Origin: Planctomycetota bacterium
GTDB taxonomy: Bacteria; Planctomycetota; PLA2
Assembly (NCBI GenBank): GCA_021776735.1
Contig: JAJFFH010000051.1
Span: forward strand, 1-64,000
DNA length: 64,000 bases
Direction: 5' to 3'
Below, piece by piece: positions 42,289 to 51,655 of this stretch (positions are counted from its first letter, which is position 1; each line of letters starts with the position of its first letter). The translations under genes were made by a program, and so were the position numbers. Under the pieces are notes generated by a model. It was not told the origin of the DNA and did no database searches. It saw only the letters and a list, made by a program, of their open reading frames with translations.

Positions 42289-44115
42289 ATGGAAGGTCAC
42301 CGTTCGATGGGACACGCCCTGATCGCGCTGGTTTTGCTGGCGCCGATGGCAGCGGCGAAAGACGAGGTTCCCGAAGCGCCGACCAAGGCGAAGGCGTACA
42401 TCGCCGAGATCGAGTTGAAACTCGATGGGTCCGAGGATCCGTACGGCGACATGCCGTTCATGCCGCAGCGGCTCAACTACTACGGGTTCCTGCGCTTCGT
42501 CCGCAAGGCCGCCGCGGATCCCGAACTCGACGCGATCATCCTCCGGCCGAAGTCGGTCGGTGTTGGCTTCGCGCGGATGTTTGAGGTGCGCGACGCGCTC
42601 AAGAGCCTCCGCGCCGCCGGCAAGAAAGTCTTTGTCTACAAGGAGAACTACGGGCCGTCGGACCTCTTGTTCGCGTCCGTTGCGGACCGCGTTTCCATCC
42701 CCGAGCAGGGTGGCGTGTTCCTGCCCGGACTGGCGATCGAGGTCCTGTACATGCGCGGCCTGCTCGACAAGCTGCGCGTGCGTCCCGACGTAATCCACAT
42801 CGGCGACTACAAGACCGCTGGCGAGTCGCTCATGCGCAAGGAGATGTCTCCGGCATTCCGCGAGTCGCTCGACCCGATCCTGGACGAGTTCTTCTCGTCG
42901 ATGGTGGAGGCGCTGGCCGAGGGCCGCGCCCTCGCACCGGAAGCGATCAAGAAGGCCATCGACCGAGGCATGATCTCGGCGCGTGAAGCCAAGAAACTCG
43001 GCCTTGTCGATCGCATCGAGTACTTGGACCAGTTCAAGGAAGGCATCAAGGCGTTCTTCCCCGAGCGCAAGCTGGTGTGGTCGAAGAAGTACAAGAAAAA
43101 GGGCCTCAAGATCGACGCGAGCAACCCGATGGCTGCTTTCAGCCTGATGTTCGGCTCGGTCTTCGGCAACCAGAAGAAAAAGCAGCCGAAGGGCGACAAG
43201 GTCGCCGTGATCTACTGCTCCGGCGCGATCACGAGCGGCAAGAGCCAGTACGACTGGTCGGGCAACATCGCCTCGATGGGCTCGGAGACGATCGTCAAGG
43301 CGATCGACCAGGCGCGCAAGGACAAGTCGGTCAAGGCGATCGTGCTCCGGGTCAACAGCCCCGGCGGTAGCGCCCTCGCGTCCGACATGATTTGGCGCGC
43401 CGTCTCCCGCGCGAAGGCCAAGAAGCCGGTGATCGCGTCCATGGGTGATGTCGCCGCTAGCGGTGGCTACTACATCTCGATGAACGCGAACAAGATTCTC
43501 GCGGAGTCGCAGACGATCACCGGGTCCATCGGCGTCGTCGGCATGGTGATGAACATCGAGCAGACGTTGAAGTGGGTCGGCCTGAACCCGCAGCGCATCA
43601 CGCGCGGCAAGCGTGCGGCCGGCTTCATGACCATGCGTGGCCTCAACGACGAGGACCGCAAGATCATCCGCGAGAACATGCAGGAGCTGTACGGCGATTT
43701 CGTCGCCAAGGTTGCTGCCGGTCGCGGCAAGACCCCGGCCGAAATCCACAAGATCGCGCAAGGCCGCGTGTGGACCGGTCGCGCCGCGCTTCAGCACGGC
43801 CTGATCGACTCGCTCGGCGGCCTGGAAGATGCGATCGCCACGGCACGCAAGATGGGCGGCATCGCCCCCAAGGCTTCGCTGGGCAAGGACTTCCACGTCC
43901 TCGAGCTTCCGCGCCGCGGCGGCCCGTTCGACGCACTGCAAGACATGCTGGGCATCCGGCTCGGCATCGACCAGCTCGCGCTTCGCGAACTGCCGGCCTT
44001 GCGCCGCGCACTCGCGCACATTCGCACGCTGATGAACTTGAGCCACGACCGCGTGTGCCTGATCAACCCCGAATTGACCGGCCTGACCCGCATGTTCGCG
44101 ATGCCAGGCCGCTAA
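42289..44115 (+). CDS. sppA: Signal peptide peptidase SppA, 67-kDa type
   Basis: 608 residues, two tandem SppA domains as in the large enterobacterial enzyme. A leader (HALIALVLLAPMAAA) is followed by the N-terminal domain with the likely catalytic lysine in HIGDYKTAGE near residue 180, and the C-terminal domain with nucleophilic serine in MGDVAASGGYYISM near 388; VNSPGGSALASDMIWRA is the typical oxyanion region. It degrades residual signal peptides in the membrane. A GATACT box lies 8 nt before ATG 42289, which favours that start; ATG 42307 is the alternative. It ends at a strong terminator. Confidence 0.9.
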   Translation: MEGHRSMGHALIALVLLAPMAAAKDEVPEAPTKAKAYIAEIELKLDGSEDPYGDMPFMPQRLNYYGFLRFVRKAAADPELDAIILRPKSVGVGFARMFEVRDALKSLRAAGKKVFVYKENYGPSDLLFASVADRVSIPEQGGVFLPGLAIEVLYMRGLLDKLRVRPDVIHIGDYKTAGESLMRKEMSPAFRESLDPILDEFFSSMVEALAEGRALAPEAIKKAIDRGMISAREAKKLGLVDRIEYLDQFKEGIKAFFPERKLVWSKKYKKKGLKIDASNPMAAFSLMFGSVFGNQKKKQPKGDKVAVIYCSGAITSGKSQYDWSGNIASMGSETIVKAIDQARKDKSVKAIVLRVNSPGGSALASDMIWRAVSRAKAKKPVIASMGDVAASGGYYISMNANKILAESQTITGSIGVVGMVMNIEQTLKWVGLNPQRITRGKRAAGFMTMRGLNDEDRKIIRENMQELYGDFVAKVAAGRGKTPAEIHKIAQGRVWTGRAALQHGLIDSLGGLEDAIATARKMGGIAPKASLGKDFHVLELPRRGGPFDALQDMLGIRLGIDQLALRELPALRRALAHIRTLMNLSHDRVCLINPELTGLTRMFAMPGR

Positions 44116-44166
44116 GCAAAACCAAACAATGACCATGGAGTTCAGTCGGGACCGGACTCCTGGTCG

Positions 44167-44200
44167 AGGGACGGGTGTGTTGCCCGTCCCTACTTTTTTT
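44167..44200 (+). terminator. Rho-independent terminator of sppA
   Basis: AGGGACGGG (44167-44175) pairs with CCCGTCCCT (44183-44191), followed by AC and seven T. Confidence 0.9.
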
Positions 44201-44309
44201 GGCTTTGCCAAGACAAGTTATAGGCCCGTGCGCGCACGACGGCTGCCGTTCGTACCGCGGCGCGCATAGGGACCAGCGCACGATGCGTGCGCTCCCGGGA
44301 GCCAACAGC

Positions 44310-44384
44310 GTACGGACGGCGATGTTTCCGACCGTCACGTGAGCGTCCTTTTCGGACTAACAAAAATCCGCGCAGCGGATTTTT
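44310..44384 (+). repeat. Tag plus GNA-loop hairpin, left flank of methyltransferase gene
   Basis: GTACGGACGGCGATG (exact core 44312-44324), then 37 nt, then AAAAATCCGC-GCA-GCGGATTTTT (44362-44384), a perfect 10-bp stem with loop GCA, followed by GCAG. The block GGACTAACAA before and TTTTTGCAG after the hairpin recurs at 45149-45181. Confidence 0.85.
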
Positions 44385-44406
44385 GCAGTTGCCGTCCGCA
44401 TCCGCC

Positions 44407-44412
44407 TAGGAT
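44407..44412 (+). promoter_or_regulatory. TAGGAT box 7 nt before start codon
   Basis: TAGGAT at 44407-44412, GTG at 44420; leaderless spacing. Confidence 0.4.
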
Positions 44413-44419
44413 TTGCGTT

Positions 44420-45154
44420 GTGGTCGATCGGCGTCCTCTTGGGCAGCGAAACTACTCGGACTTTGCGGGGCGCTACTCCGCTCGGTTGGCGACGCAGCCT
44501 TGGAACGCCTACTACGAGAGGCCCGCGACGCTGTCGCTGCTGCCGGACGTTGCGGGACGGCGTCTGCTTGATGCGGGTTGCGGGCCTGGCGTGTACGCCA
44601 AAGACCTGCGCGCACGGGGGGCCGAAGTTGTCGGACTCGACGTGACCCCCGAGATGCTTCTGGAGGCGCACGCGCGTCTTGGGCCGGACGTGCCACTGCT
44701 GCGGGCCAATCTCGAGCGGCCGCTGCCGTTTGCCTATGCGACGTTCGATATCGTGCTGAGTGCGCTGGTCGTGGACTACGTCGAGGATTGGGACGCGCTT
44801 TTCGCCGAGTTCCACCGCGTCCTGCGGCCGGGCGGCACGCTTGTGTTTTCGACCGGGCATCCGGCGTCCGACATCGAGGTGGCGCGACGGCACGGCGACC
44901 CCGACACCGATTACTTTTCGTGCACGTCGCTCGTGTACGTGTGGCACGGCTGGGGCGATCCCCCGCAACCGATCGAGTTCCTTCGCCGTTCGCTGGAGGA
45001 CACCCTCAATCCCCTGGCGAGGGCGGGCTTCATCCTGGACCACGTCCTGGAACCGAAGCCCACCGAGCTGTTCCGGGAACGCGAACCAAAAGACTACGAA
45101 CGCCTCCAGCGGTCCCCAGCCTTCCTCTGCCTGCGCGCGACCAAGTCCGACTAA
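44420..45154 (+). CDS. Class I SAM-dependent methyltransferase
   Basis: 244 residues. SAM motif I LLDAGCGPGVYAKDL near residue 50, acidic residue of motif II in VVGLDVTPEML, and FDIVLSALVVDYVEDW before FHRVLRPGGTLVFSTGHPAS (motifs post II/III), as in ubiE-like small-molecule methyltransferases. Substrate unknown. The start GTG 44420 follows a TAGGAT box; an ATG-like start further up (44339) would lie within the repeat element. The last codon, stop and following bases belong to a second hairpin element (ACTAACAAG), so the C-terminus is defined by the repeat. The gene is bracketed by inverted tag copies 44312 and 45187. Confidence 0.85.
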   Translation: MVDRRPLGQRNYSDFAGRYSARLATQPWNAYYERPATLSLLPDVAGRRLLDAGCGPGVYAKDLRARGAEVVGLDVTPEMLLEAHARLGPDVPLLRANLERPLPFAYATFDIVLSALVVDYVEDWDALFAEFHRVLRPGGTLVFSTGHPASDIEVARRHGDPDTDYFSCTSLVYVWHGWGDPPQPIEFLRRSLEDTLNPLARAGFILDHVLEPKPTELFREREPKDYERLQRSPAFLCLRATKSD

Positions 45155-45199
45155 CAAGAATCGCCGCAGGCGATTTTTGCAGCGGACATCGCCGTCCGT
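45151..45199 (-). repeat. GNA-loop hairpin plus tag, right flank of methyltransferase gene
   Basis: AAGAATCGCC-GCA-GGCGATTTTT (45156-45178; one G-T pair), 8 nt, then the exact tag core on the minus strand (45187-45199). The first bases contain the stop codon of the methyltransferase. Confidence 0.85.
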
Positions 45200-45211
45200 G
45201 CGCTTTCGCCG

Positions 45212-46024
45212 CTACTTCTCCGCGACGAGATACGCAACCCAGCCTTGGCAGGCTTCGCCGCGGCGGGACGGGGACCACTCGCCGTCGCCTTCTCCGTCTT
45301 CGTCCGTGCCTTCCCAGTACACCGTGACGTTTTGAAAGCCGACCTCGCGGAGGATCTCCTGGAGCTCGGGCAGGGACCACAGGCGCCACTCGTACGTGTA
45401 CGCTTTTTCGAGGCTCGTGCCGTCGCGGAAACGGAAGTGGATGTGGTTGATGATGTCGCCCGTGATCGGGTTGTAGTGCTCGGTTTCCCACGCGTACGTG
45501 AACCCTTCGACTTCGCGATCCTCCTCCAGTTCGAGGTACGAGTCGCTGCCGCCGTATGCATCCAGTACGAAGAGGCCGTCGTCGTTGAGCGCTTCGTAGA
45601 CGGCCTTGAAGTAGCGCTTCAGGAGCCGGCGCGTCTTGAAGAGGAAGTACGAGAAGTTGAACGCGTTGATGCAGTCGACCGGCTCGGTCGCGCTCTTGAG
45701 CACGTCGCCCTCGATCAGCGTGAGGCGCGTGCGCTGGGCCGGCTTGAGGCGCTGCTGGATGCGCTTGCGCGCGATCGCCAAAACGTCCGGCGACAGGTCG
45801 ATGCCGACGGCGGTGTTTTGGCCCGAGCGCTTCACCCACTCGATGCAGTTGATCGCTGTGCCGCAGAAGTCCTCGCGCAGCGTGTGGCACGTGCGGCCGC
45901 GGATTTCGCGCCAGACCTGGTTGATCAGATCGACTTCGGCTTCCGGCTCCTGCACGGAGAGCTCGTACAGCTCGTGAATGTCCGCGGTGCTCGCGGTGCG
46001 TTTCTTGCGGCGCTTCTTGCCCAT
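45212..46024 (-). CDS. Class I SAM-dependent methyltransferase, second type
   Basis: 270 residues. The SAM region is unusual in form (HTLREDFCGTAINCIEWVK in place of a glycine-rich DxGxGxG), followed by AVGIDLSPDVLAIARKR and NAFNFSYFLFKTRRLL, as in a family of bacterial methyltransferases with DFCGTG-type loops. A lysine/arginine-rich N-terminus (MGKKRRKKRTAS) may bind nucleic acid, which is speculation. It ends with HFRFRDGTSLEKAYTYEWRL and a partial repeat DGEGDGEW. Convergent with the first methyltransferase across the hairpin-tag element. Substrate unknown. Confidence 0.8.
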   Translation of the reverse strand: MGKKRRKKRTASTADIHELYELSVQEPEAEVDLINQVWREIRGRTCHTLREDFCGTAINCIEWVKRSGQNTAVGIDLSPDVLAIARKRIQQRLKPAQRTRLTLIEGDVLKSATEPVDCINAFNFSYFLFKTRRLLKRYFKAVYEALNDDGLFVLDAYGGSDSYLELEEDREVEGFTYAWETEHYNPITGDIINHIHFRFRDGTSLEKAYTYEWRLWSLPELQEILREVGFQNVTVYWEGTDEDGEGDGEWSPSRRGEACQGWVAYLVAEK

Positions 46025-46096
46025 ATGCGCGCGGATGTTAGCAGGCGCAGGGGGCGCGCCAAGGGGTACGGGGTGGGGGGCGCGGGGAAAGGGGCG

Positions 46097-47446
46097 CTAG
46101 ATCGCCGAGACGTATTCGCCGACGCTGCCGAACACCTCGTGGGGTTCGAGTGTGCGCGTGATGTGGCGGACGGGCTGGCCGTCGTCGAGGGTTTCCGCGA
46201 GGTCGATCGCCTGCTCCGCCTCGAGGCGGCCCGTGGCGGTCAGGAGGATCTTGACCTGCGGCAGATCGGGTCGGTCTCCCCTGGGGCCTTCGGCGACGAT
46301 CGCGACCTCGCCCGTCGAGAGCTGCACGAGTGCGCCAACGGGGTACAGACCGAGCGCGTTCACGAACACCTTGAGCAGTACCGGGTCGAAGAGTGTTCCG
46401 GCCCTGCGCTGCATCAGGTTCAGCGCCTCGTGGGGGGCGCGGGGCTCGGCGTCGTCCTCGGTTTCCCGGCGGGTCAGTGCCTCGTAGCAGTCCGCGATCG
46501 CCACGATGCGGCTGACGAGGTGCGGTGCGTGTTCGAGCGTCGGTAGTCCGGCCCCGGCGTGGTGCTCGTACGCGGCGATGGCCGCCTTGAGCATGCCCTC
46601 GTGCGTGCTGCTCTCCTTGAGAATCATCAGCGCACCGCGGGCCGGGTGCTGCTCCGTGGCCTCGTCCGCGGTCTTGCCGAGGTCGTGAAACAGCGCGGCC
46701 AGCCCGAGTTCGCCGAGCTGCCGGCGCGACAGGCCCAGGCGCTGCCCGATGAGCAGGGCGTGGATGCACACGTTGAGGCTGTGGCGGAACAGCTTGCGGT
46801 CGTGGCCTTGGATCTGCGCGAGTGCCAGGACCGCCGTCTCGTCTTCCATGAAGCGATCGACGATGCCCTGGACGGCGCGGCGGGCGCGACGCAGCGTCTT
46901 GCGGTCCTCGAGACCGTCGCAGCGCAGCACCGCCTTGAATGCACGAAGGCCGCGCAGGTACGAGCGCATCGCGGTGGCACGCCGCTCCTCGAGCACGATC
47001 GGGTCGTGCTCTTCCACGCGGGCCGCTTCGATCGTGATCCCGTGACATCCCGCGTCACGAACGGCCGCGTCGAGGCGCTGGGCCGGCTCCGGGGATGTCA
47101 GGTCGAGTTCGATGAAGAGGATCGAAAACTCCTCGACATCGTGCGCCGTGACGTCGGGCAGCATGCGCACGCACTCGATGCCCCGTTTCGTCCATTCGCT
47201 GGCGAGAAACGTCAGTGCCAGGCTGCCGCACTCGCTCGCGCGCATCGTGCGCCCGTTCACCTGGACGCGCTTGCCACGCACGCCGATTCGTGTTTCACCC
47301 TCGTCGGCCGCCGCGTGGATCGCCTCGCCGAGGTTGCGGACCGCATCGACGGTGGCGTCATGGCGCCGGCCGTACATCTGCATGACCTTCAACGTTCCGA
47401 AGAGCGCGGCGACGAGCCGGCGGTACGGAAGAACGGACGTGTTCAC
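46097..47446 (-). CDS. HD-domain (HD-GYP-like) phosphohydrolase
   Basis: 449 residues. The metal-binding HD pattern is visible: HSLNVCIHALLIG, LFHDLGK (near residue 255), HPARGA, YEHHAGAGLP and ADCYEALTRRE. The GYP triplet is replaced by GLP, so c-di-GMP cleavage is likely but not certain. The N-terminal half (about 1-170) has no obvious domain. It starts 4 bp after a GGDEF protein gene on the same strand, giving a tandem synthesis/degradation pair. Cytoplasmic. Confidence 0.8.
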   Translation of the reverse strand: MNTSVLPYRRLVAALFGTLKVMQMYGRRHDATVDAVRNLGEAIHAAADEGETRIGVRGKRVQVNGRTMRASECGSLALTFLASEWTKRGIECVRMLPDVTAHDVEEFSILFIELDLTSPEPAQRLDAAVRDAGCHGITIEAARVEEHDPIVLEERRATAMRSYLRGLRAFKAVLRCDGLEDRKTLRRARRAVQGIVDRFMEDETAVLALAQIQGHDRKLFRHSLNVCIHALLIGQRLGLSRRQLGELGLAALFHDLGKTADEATEQHPARGALMILKESSTHEGMLKAAIAAYEHHAGAGLPTLEHAPHLVSRIVAIADCYEALTRRETEDDAEPRAPHEALNLMQRRAGTLFDPVLLKVFVNALGLYPVGALVQLSTGEVAIVAEGPRGDRPDLPQVKILLTATGRLEAEQAIDLAETLDDGQPVRHITRTLEPHEVFGSVGEYVSAI

Positions 47447-47449
47447 GGC

Positions 47450-48697
47450 CTACCTCGTGACCTCGCGGGGGCTCGACTCGAGGCAGAGGCGGTTGCGGCC
47501 CGACTCCTTCGCGACGTAGAGCCGGTCGTCCGCGAGCCGGACCAGTGAGTCTGCATCGTCGCGCTCGGCGGGGCAGAAGGAAACGCCGCCGCTCACGCGG
47601 ACCTGGATCGGATCGGCGCCGGTGCCCGGGTCGAGGACCGTCGAGCAGATCGACTCGCGAAATGACTCGAGGCGCGCGCCGAGCGACGGCAGGTCCTCGC
47701 AGTTCAGCACGCAGAGGAACTCCTCGCCGCCGAACCGGCAGGCGAACTCGCCCTCCGCCTCGTGTACGAACTCGCGCGTGCGATCCGCGACGTGCACGAG
47801 CACGCCGTCGCCCACCGCGTGGCCGTGTTCGTCGTTGATGCGCTTGAAATGGTCAATGTCGAACAAAAACACCGCGAACGGCGCCGTGGCGCGCGAGCGC
47901 AGGCGCACGTCGAGCTGGGCGTAGAAGTGGCGGCGATTCGACAGGGACGTGAGCGGGTCCGTCTCGGACAACTTGCGAATCTCGGCCGCGCGCTGGATGT
48001 TGAGCGCGACGAGCGCGCCGAGGTTCGCGAGCGCCATCGAAACCGAATGCGCCTTTTGCACGACCTTCTTCATGCCGCCGACGGCGACGCATCCGACCGG
48101 CCGTCCGCGGTGGACCATCGGCACATAGAAGTCGAAGTCCGTGGAAAAGACGCGGGTCTTCTCGATCCCCTCGTGCGTCGAGTCGTCGAGTGTGGCGAAG
48201 TCGTCCGGGCGCAGGATGAGGCACTTGGCCGCGGCGTACCCCAGCCGGCCGGCGCCGAGCGCGATGCGCATGTCGGGATACGCCTCGCTGTCCTGGAACC
48301 CCGACTGGGCGATGAGCCGCAGCCGGCCGTCCTCGAGCACGAACGCGACGCCGTGCTCGCAGTCCAGAATGCGTTCGAACGCGGAGAGGATGTTGCGGCC
48401 CAGCGTCTCGACGTTCTCGATGTTCACGAACTTCTGCGTGACCTCCGGGAAGCGGTCCAGCAGGTTCGTGAGCACGAGCCGTTCGCGGCTGAGCTGCAGC
48501 GACGTCTCTTCCGGCCGGTCGTCGAAGTTGCTGCCGGCATCCGACGCCCGCATTCGACGCAGCACGTCCTCAAGGTTGCCGAGCCGCGCCAGCAACCGGT
48601 TGCGGTCGCGCATCGCAATCAACACGGCCACGGTCGGACCGAGCACGGCGGCGGCCACGAGCGACCAGAGGGCGAGGGTGTTGCCCAGGATAAGCAT
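47450..48697 (-). CDS. Diguanylate cyclase with N-terminal membrane span, GAF and GGDEF domains
   Basis: 415 residues. One membrane span at about 5-27 (LALWSLVAAAVLGPTVAVLI), a coiled linker, a GAF-like domain about 85-230 (AFERILDCEHGVAFVLEDG; VPMVHRGRPVGCVAVGG) and GGDEF about 245-405 with RFGGEEFLCVL (active-site GGEEF). An RxxD inhibitory site is not obvious. Synthesises c-di-GMP. Stop and the start of the HD-domain gene are only 3 bp apart, so they form an operon. A PilZ receptor is encoded at 3.6 kb. Confidence 0.88.
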   Translation of the reverse strand: MLILGNTLALWSLVAAAVLGPTVAVLIAMRDRNRLLARLGNLEDVLRRMRASDAGSNFDDRPEETSLQLSRERLVLTNLLDRFPEVTQKFVNIENVETLGRNILSAFERILDCEHGVAFVLEDGRLRLIAQSGFQDSEAYPDMRIALGAGRLGYAAAKCLILRPDDFATLDDSTHEGIEKTRVFSTDFDFYVPMVHRGRPVGCVAVGGMKKVVQKAHSVSMALANLGALVALNIQRAAEIRKLSETDPLTSLSNRRHFYAQLDVRLRSRATAPFAVFLFDIDHFKRINDEHGHAVGDGVLVHVADRTREFVHEAEGEFACRFGGEEFLCVLNCEDLPSLGARLESFRESICSTVLDPGTGADPIQVRVSGGVSFCPAERDDADSLVRLADDRLYVAKESGRNRLCLESSPREVTR

Positions 48698-48795
48698 GGT
48701 TGCGATCCCGGACCGCGTCCGGGGACCGATCTCTCATCGGCCCGTTAGGTCACGCGACTGTAGCCCGCTTCGGGCCCCGGCTTGGGGCACCTAAC

Positions 48796-48869
48796 GCCGT
48801 TTCACAAAACGGCTTACGCCAGGGCTCTGTTTCGTGCACTCAGCGCACGGAAGCAAACGGACGGCGATG
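48796..48869 (+). repeat. Hairpin plus tag between GGDEF and nucleotidase genes
   Basis: GCCGTTT-CACA-AAACGGC (48796-48813), then AGCAAACGGACGGCGATG (48852-48869, exact core). It lies 12 bp beyond the stop of the minus-strand nucleotidase gene. Nothing else is seen in 48698-48880. Confidence 0.8.
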
Positions 48870-48880
48870 CTCGCGCCATC

Positions 48881-50404
48881 CTAACGCCCCTGCCGGGCGG
48901 GCCGGGAGTCCTTGATCTGCACCCGCTGCTCCTCGGGCGGCCGCACCGGGGAGTGGGCGGCCAGGTCGGCCGCGATGGCGTCGCGCATCGATTGGCGGGT
49001 GTCGGTGCGTCTCTTGGCCTTGGCGAAGCGGCCGAAGCCGTCGCCGCCGCGGGACAGAAACGAGTTCGTGGCGACCTTGTACACGCGCTCGTTGTCCAGC
49101 GCCTTGTCGGCGACCGTGATCTCTTCGAGGATGACTCGCTTGCCTCGTTGGCGTGCGGTCATCTTGAGGCCGCTCCATTCCAGCGCCGGATAGCCGCCGA
49201 AGGCGAAGTGGCGTTTGGCCAGGGCCAGAAGATCGGCGCCGGTCATCTCGAGCACGACGACAGTGTTGTCGAACGGCATGAGCCGGTAGCAGTCGCCCGC
49301 GGTCACAGGGCCGGCTTCGAGATCGCAGCGAATCCCGCCCTTGTTCATGATGCCGATGTCGGCCTTGCCCGCACGGCGCAACACGTCGGCCAGCCAGTTG
49401 CCCGCGGTCGACGAGCCCAGCCCGGGGCTCCGGCGCGCCGGAGCGGCGAGCCGCCCGACGACCCGCGCGAGCCGTTCCCGCAGCCCGCGCGCGTGGCCGT
49501 CGATCACGCTCTGCATTTTGGGATCGGCGGGCGTTGCGCGCGGATCAACCGCCAACAGGCGCAGCCGCGCCTTTTCGATGCGCCACGGGTTGCGCCTGAG
49601 CTCGAGATCGACGCGGCCCAGCGAGATGCCGCGGGCGTGCGTCTGCACGATCCATGTGTCGCCGACACGCTTGCCGAACGGCGTGTGCGTATGGCCGCCG
49701 ACAATGAGTGCGACCTGCGGCACGGTCTTCGCCAGCGCGATATCCGCCTTGTGGCCGAGATGGCTGACGACAAACACGAGATCGGCTTCCGCCTCGCGGA
49801 CGATGGCCTTCAGAACGCGCGCCGGGCGCGAAAACTTCACGTTGCCCGACAGGTCGGCGGTCGTGACGGACGGCGTGTCCGGCGTGATCAGGCCGACAAC
49901 GACGATGCGGCACGGCACCTTGGGCGGCGCGAACACGACGTAGGGGCGAATCATGCCCAGCCCGCGGCCGGACAGGTTCGCGGCCAGCATCGGGAAGCGC
50001 GCGCGCTTGACGAGTCGGGCGAGGTTCTTCACGCCGAAGTCGAACTCGTGGTTGCCGACCGCGGCGGCGTCGTAGTGCAGCGCGTTCAGTGCATCGATCA
50101 CGGCGTCGCCGCGCGTCTCGTTGCCGACCGGCGTGCCTTGAAACAGGTCGCCGGCGTCGAGCAGCAGAGTCGGCCGTTCCTCGCGCCGGATTGCCTTGAC
50201 CATCGCCGCCAAGTGCGCAAACCCGCCTGCCGGCTTGCCGCGCAGCACGGCGCGCACGGGCGAAGGCGGCAACGGATCGAGCTGGCCGTGCAGATCGTTG
50301 GTGTGCAGTACGGTGAGTCGAACCGGTTCTTCGGCCCGTGTGACCCCCGAGGACACGACGATCAGAAACGCGGCAGCGAAACGCACACGCTTAGGGTACG
50401 GCAC
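48881..50404 (-). CDS. UshA-like 5'-nucleotidase / metallophosphoesterase
   Basis: 507 residues with a signal peptide (AAAFLIVVSSGVTRA). The calcineurin-like phosphoesterase domain carries TVLHTNDLHGQLD, LLLDAGDLFQGTP, GNHEFDFG and IVGGHTHTP, the two-metal ligands; the C-terminal 5'-nucleotidase domain (about 340-490) has STAGNWLADVLRRAGKADIG and NKGGIRCDL, then SFLSRGGDGFGRF. The periplasmic enzyme should hydrolyse nucleotides or UDP-sugars to salvage phosphate and nucleosides. The start is GTG 50404. Monocistronic, with the tag just beyond the stop. Confidence 0.92.
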   Translation of the reverse strand: MPYPKRVRFAAAFLIVVSSGVTRAEEPVRLTVLHTNDLHGQLDPLPPSPVRAVLRGKPAGGFAHLAAMVKAIRREERPTLLLDAGDLFQGTPVGNETRGDAVIDALNALHYDAAAVGNHEFDFGVKNLARLVKRARFPMLAANLSGRGLGMIRPYVVFAPPKVPCRIVVVGLITPDTPSVTTADLSGNVKFSRPARVLKAIVREAEADLVFVVSHLGHKADIALAKTVPQVALIVGGHTHTPFGKRVGDTWIVQTHARGISLGRVDLELRRNPWRIEKARLRLLAVDPRATPADPKMQSVIDGHARGLRERLARVVGRLAAPARRSPGLGSSTAGNWLADVLRRAGKADIGIMNKGGIRCDLEAGPVTAGDCYRLMPFDNTVVVLEMTGADLLALAKRHFAFGGYPALEWSGLKMTARQRGKRVILEEITVADKALDNERVYKVATNSFLSRGGDGFGRFAKAKRRTDTRQSMRDAIAADLAAHSPVRPPEEQRVQIKDSRPARQGR

Positions 50405-50446
50405 AGAGCCGCTCCGGCACTTCTCCCGTCTACTTGAGGCCGTCGA

Positions 50447-51655
50447 CTACGGCCCGGCTTCCACCAGCCGGAGGGCCAAGTCCCGCAGGGAGAGAACCTC
50501 GATCTCCGGGGTCAAGGGATACGGTTCCGCGCCGGGGTAGACCAAGAAACGGCGCTCGGGGTTGAGGTCCGCGCAGCCCGAGTGGAAGCCTCGTTCGGGA
50601 CGAGGCGAGAGGCTGCGCTTGATTTCGATCGCCCAGAGCGGTCCGTCGGGAAAGTGCAACAATAGGTCGATCTCCGCGCCGCCGCCGGTTCGGTAGAAGT
50701 ACCCCAGGACACCCTCGGGCGCCACGTTGAGCAGGTTTTCGACGACAAAGCCCTCCCAGCTTGCGCCGACCACCGGATGCGAGAGGAGCGCGTCGTGATC
50801 CTCGATGGAGAGCAACGCGTGGACAAGGCCGCTGTCACGGACCATGACTTTCGGCGATTTTACCAAGCGCTTGCCGACGTTCGCGTGCCAAGCCGGCAGG
50901 CGGCGCAGCAACAGGAGATCGGTCAGCAGGTCCATGTAGGACGCGGCGGTCTTGGCGTCCACACCGATGTTGCGGGCGAGCTGCGCGACGTTTAGCAGGC
51001 CGCCCTGATGGTGGGCCAGCATCACCCAGAAACGGCGCAGGGTCTCGGCGGGAATGCGGCGTCCGAATTGCGGGATGTCTCGTTCCAGGTAGGTCCGGAT
51101 GAAGTCCTGCCGCCAACGCAGGCTCCGTGCTTCGCTCTCCGCCAGAAAGCTGTCGGGAAATCCACCGCGCACCCAGAGCTTTTCGCCGACGCGGTTGTCG
51201 GCCGACTCGGCCACCTCCAGCACGTCGAAGGGGCTCAGTTCCAGGTAGCTCACCCGCCCGGCCAGGGTCTCGCCGGATTGCTTGAGCATCTCCAGGGAAG
51301 CCGAACCCAAGAGCAGATAGAGGCCCTCGCGGCGGTTGGACCGGCGTGCTCGATCGATGAGCCCCCGCAGGGCCAAGAAAAGCCGGGGCGCGCGATGGAT
51401 CTCATCCAGGATGACGAGGCGGTCCAGATGGCCGCCCAAGTAGAGTTCCGGTTCGCTCAGACGCGCCCGGTCCGCCTCCGATTCCAGATCCAGATAGATG
51501 GCCCCTTGCTCGCGTGCGATCTCAAGCGCCAGCGTGGTCTTGCCCACCTGCCGCGGCCCTAGCAGAACGGCGGCGGGGACTTGACTCAGGCGCGTAGTCA
51601 ATGAACGGGTCAGGCGCCGCTCAATCATCCTTGCAATCATGGAGGGTAGTTCCAT
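50447..51655 (-). CDS. AAA ATPase with DUF4143 (archaeal-type ATPase family)
   Basis: 402 residues. Walker A LLGPRQVGKTTLA near residue 33, Walker B VILDEIHRAP near 80, LLGSASLEML sensor-like, then the C-terminal DUF4143 nuclease-fold domain about 200-400 (EGFVVENLLNVAPEGVLGYF; GAEIDLLLHFPDGPLWAIEI, the latter a PD-(D/E)xK-like D-x(n)-E-x-K). Members are often in mobile or defence contexts; physiological role unclear. ATG 51655 is used, but ATG 51640 and 51628 are also possible. An inverted repeat covers these start codons. Confidence 0.85.
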   Translation of the reverse strand: MELPSMIARMIERRLTRSLTTRLSQVPAAVLLGPRQVGKTTLALEIAREQGAIYLDLESEADRARLSEPELYLGGHLDRLVILDEIHRAPRLFLALRGLIDRARRSNRREGLYLLLGSASLEMLKQSGETLAGRVSYLELSPFDVLEVAESADNRVGEKLWVRGGFPDSFLAESEARSLRWRQDFIRTYLERDIPQFGRRIPAETLRRFWVMLAHHQGGLLNVAQLARNIGVDAKTAASYMDLLTDLLLLRRLPAWHANVGKRLVKSPKVMVRDSGLVHALLSIEDHDALLSHPVVGASWEGFVVENLLNVAPEGVLGYFYRTGGGAEIDLLLHFPDGPLWAIEIKRSLSPRPERGFHSGCADLNPERRFLVYPGAEPYPLTPEIEVLSLRDLALRLVEAGP

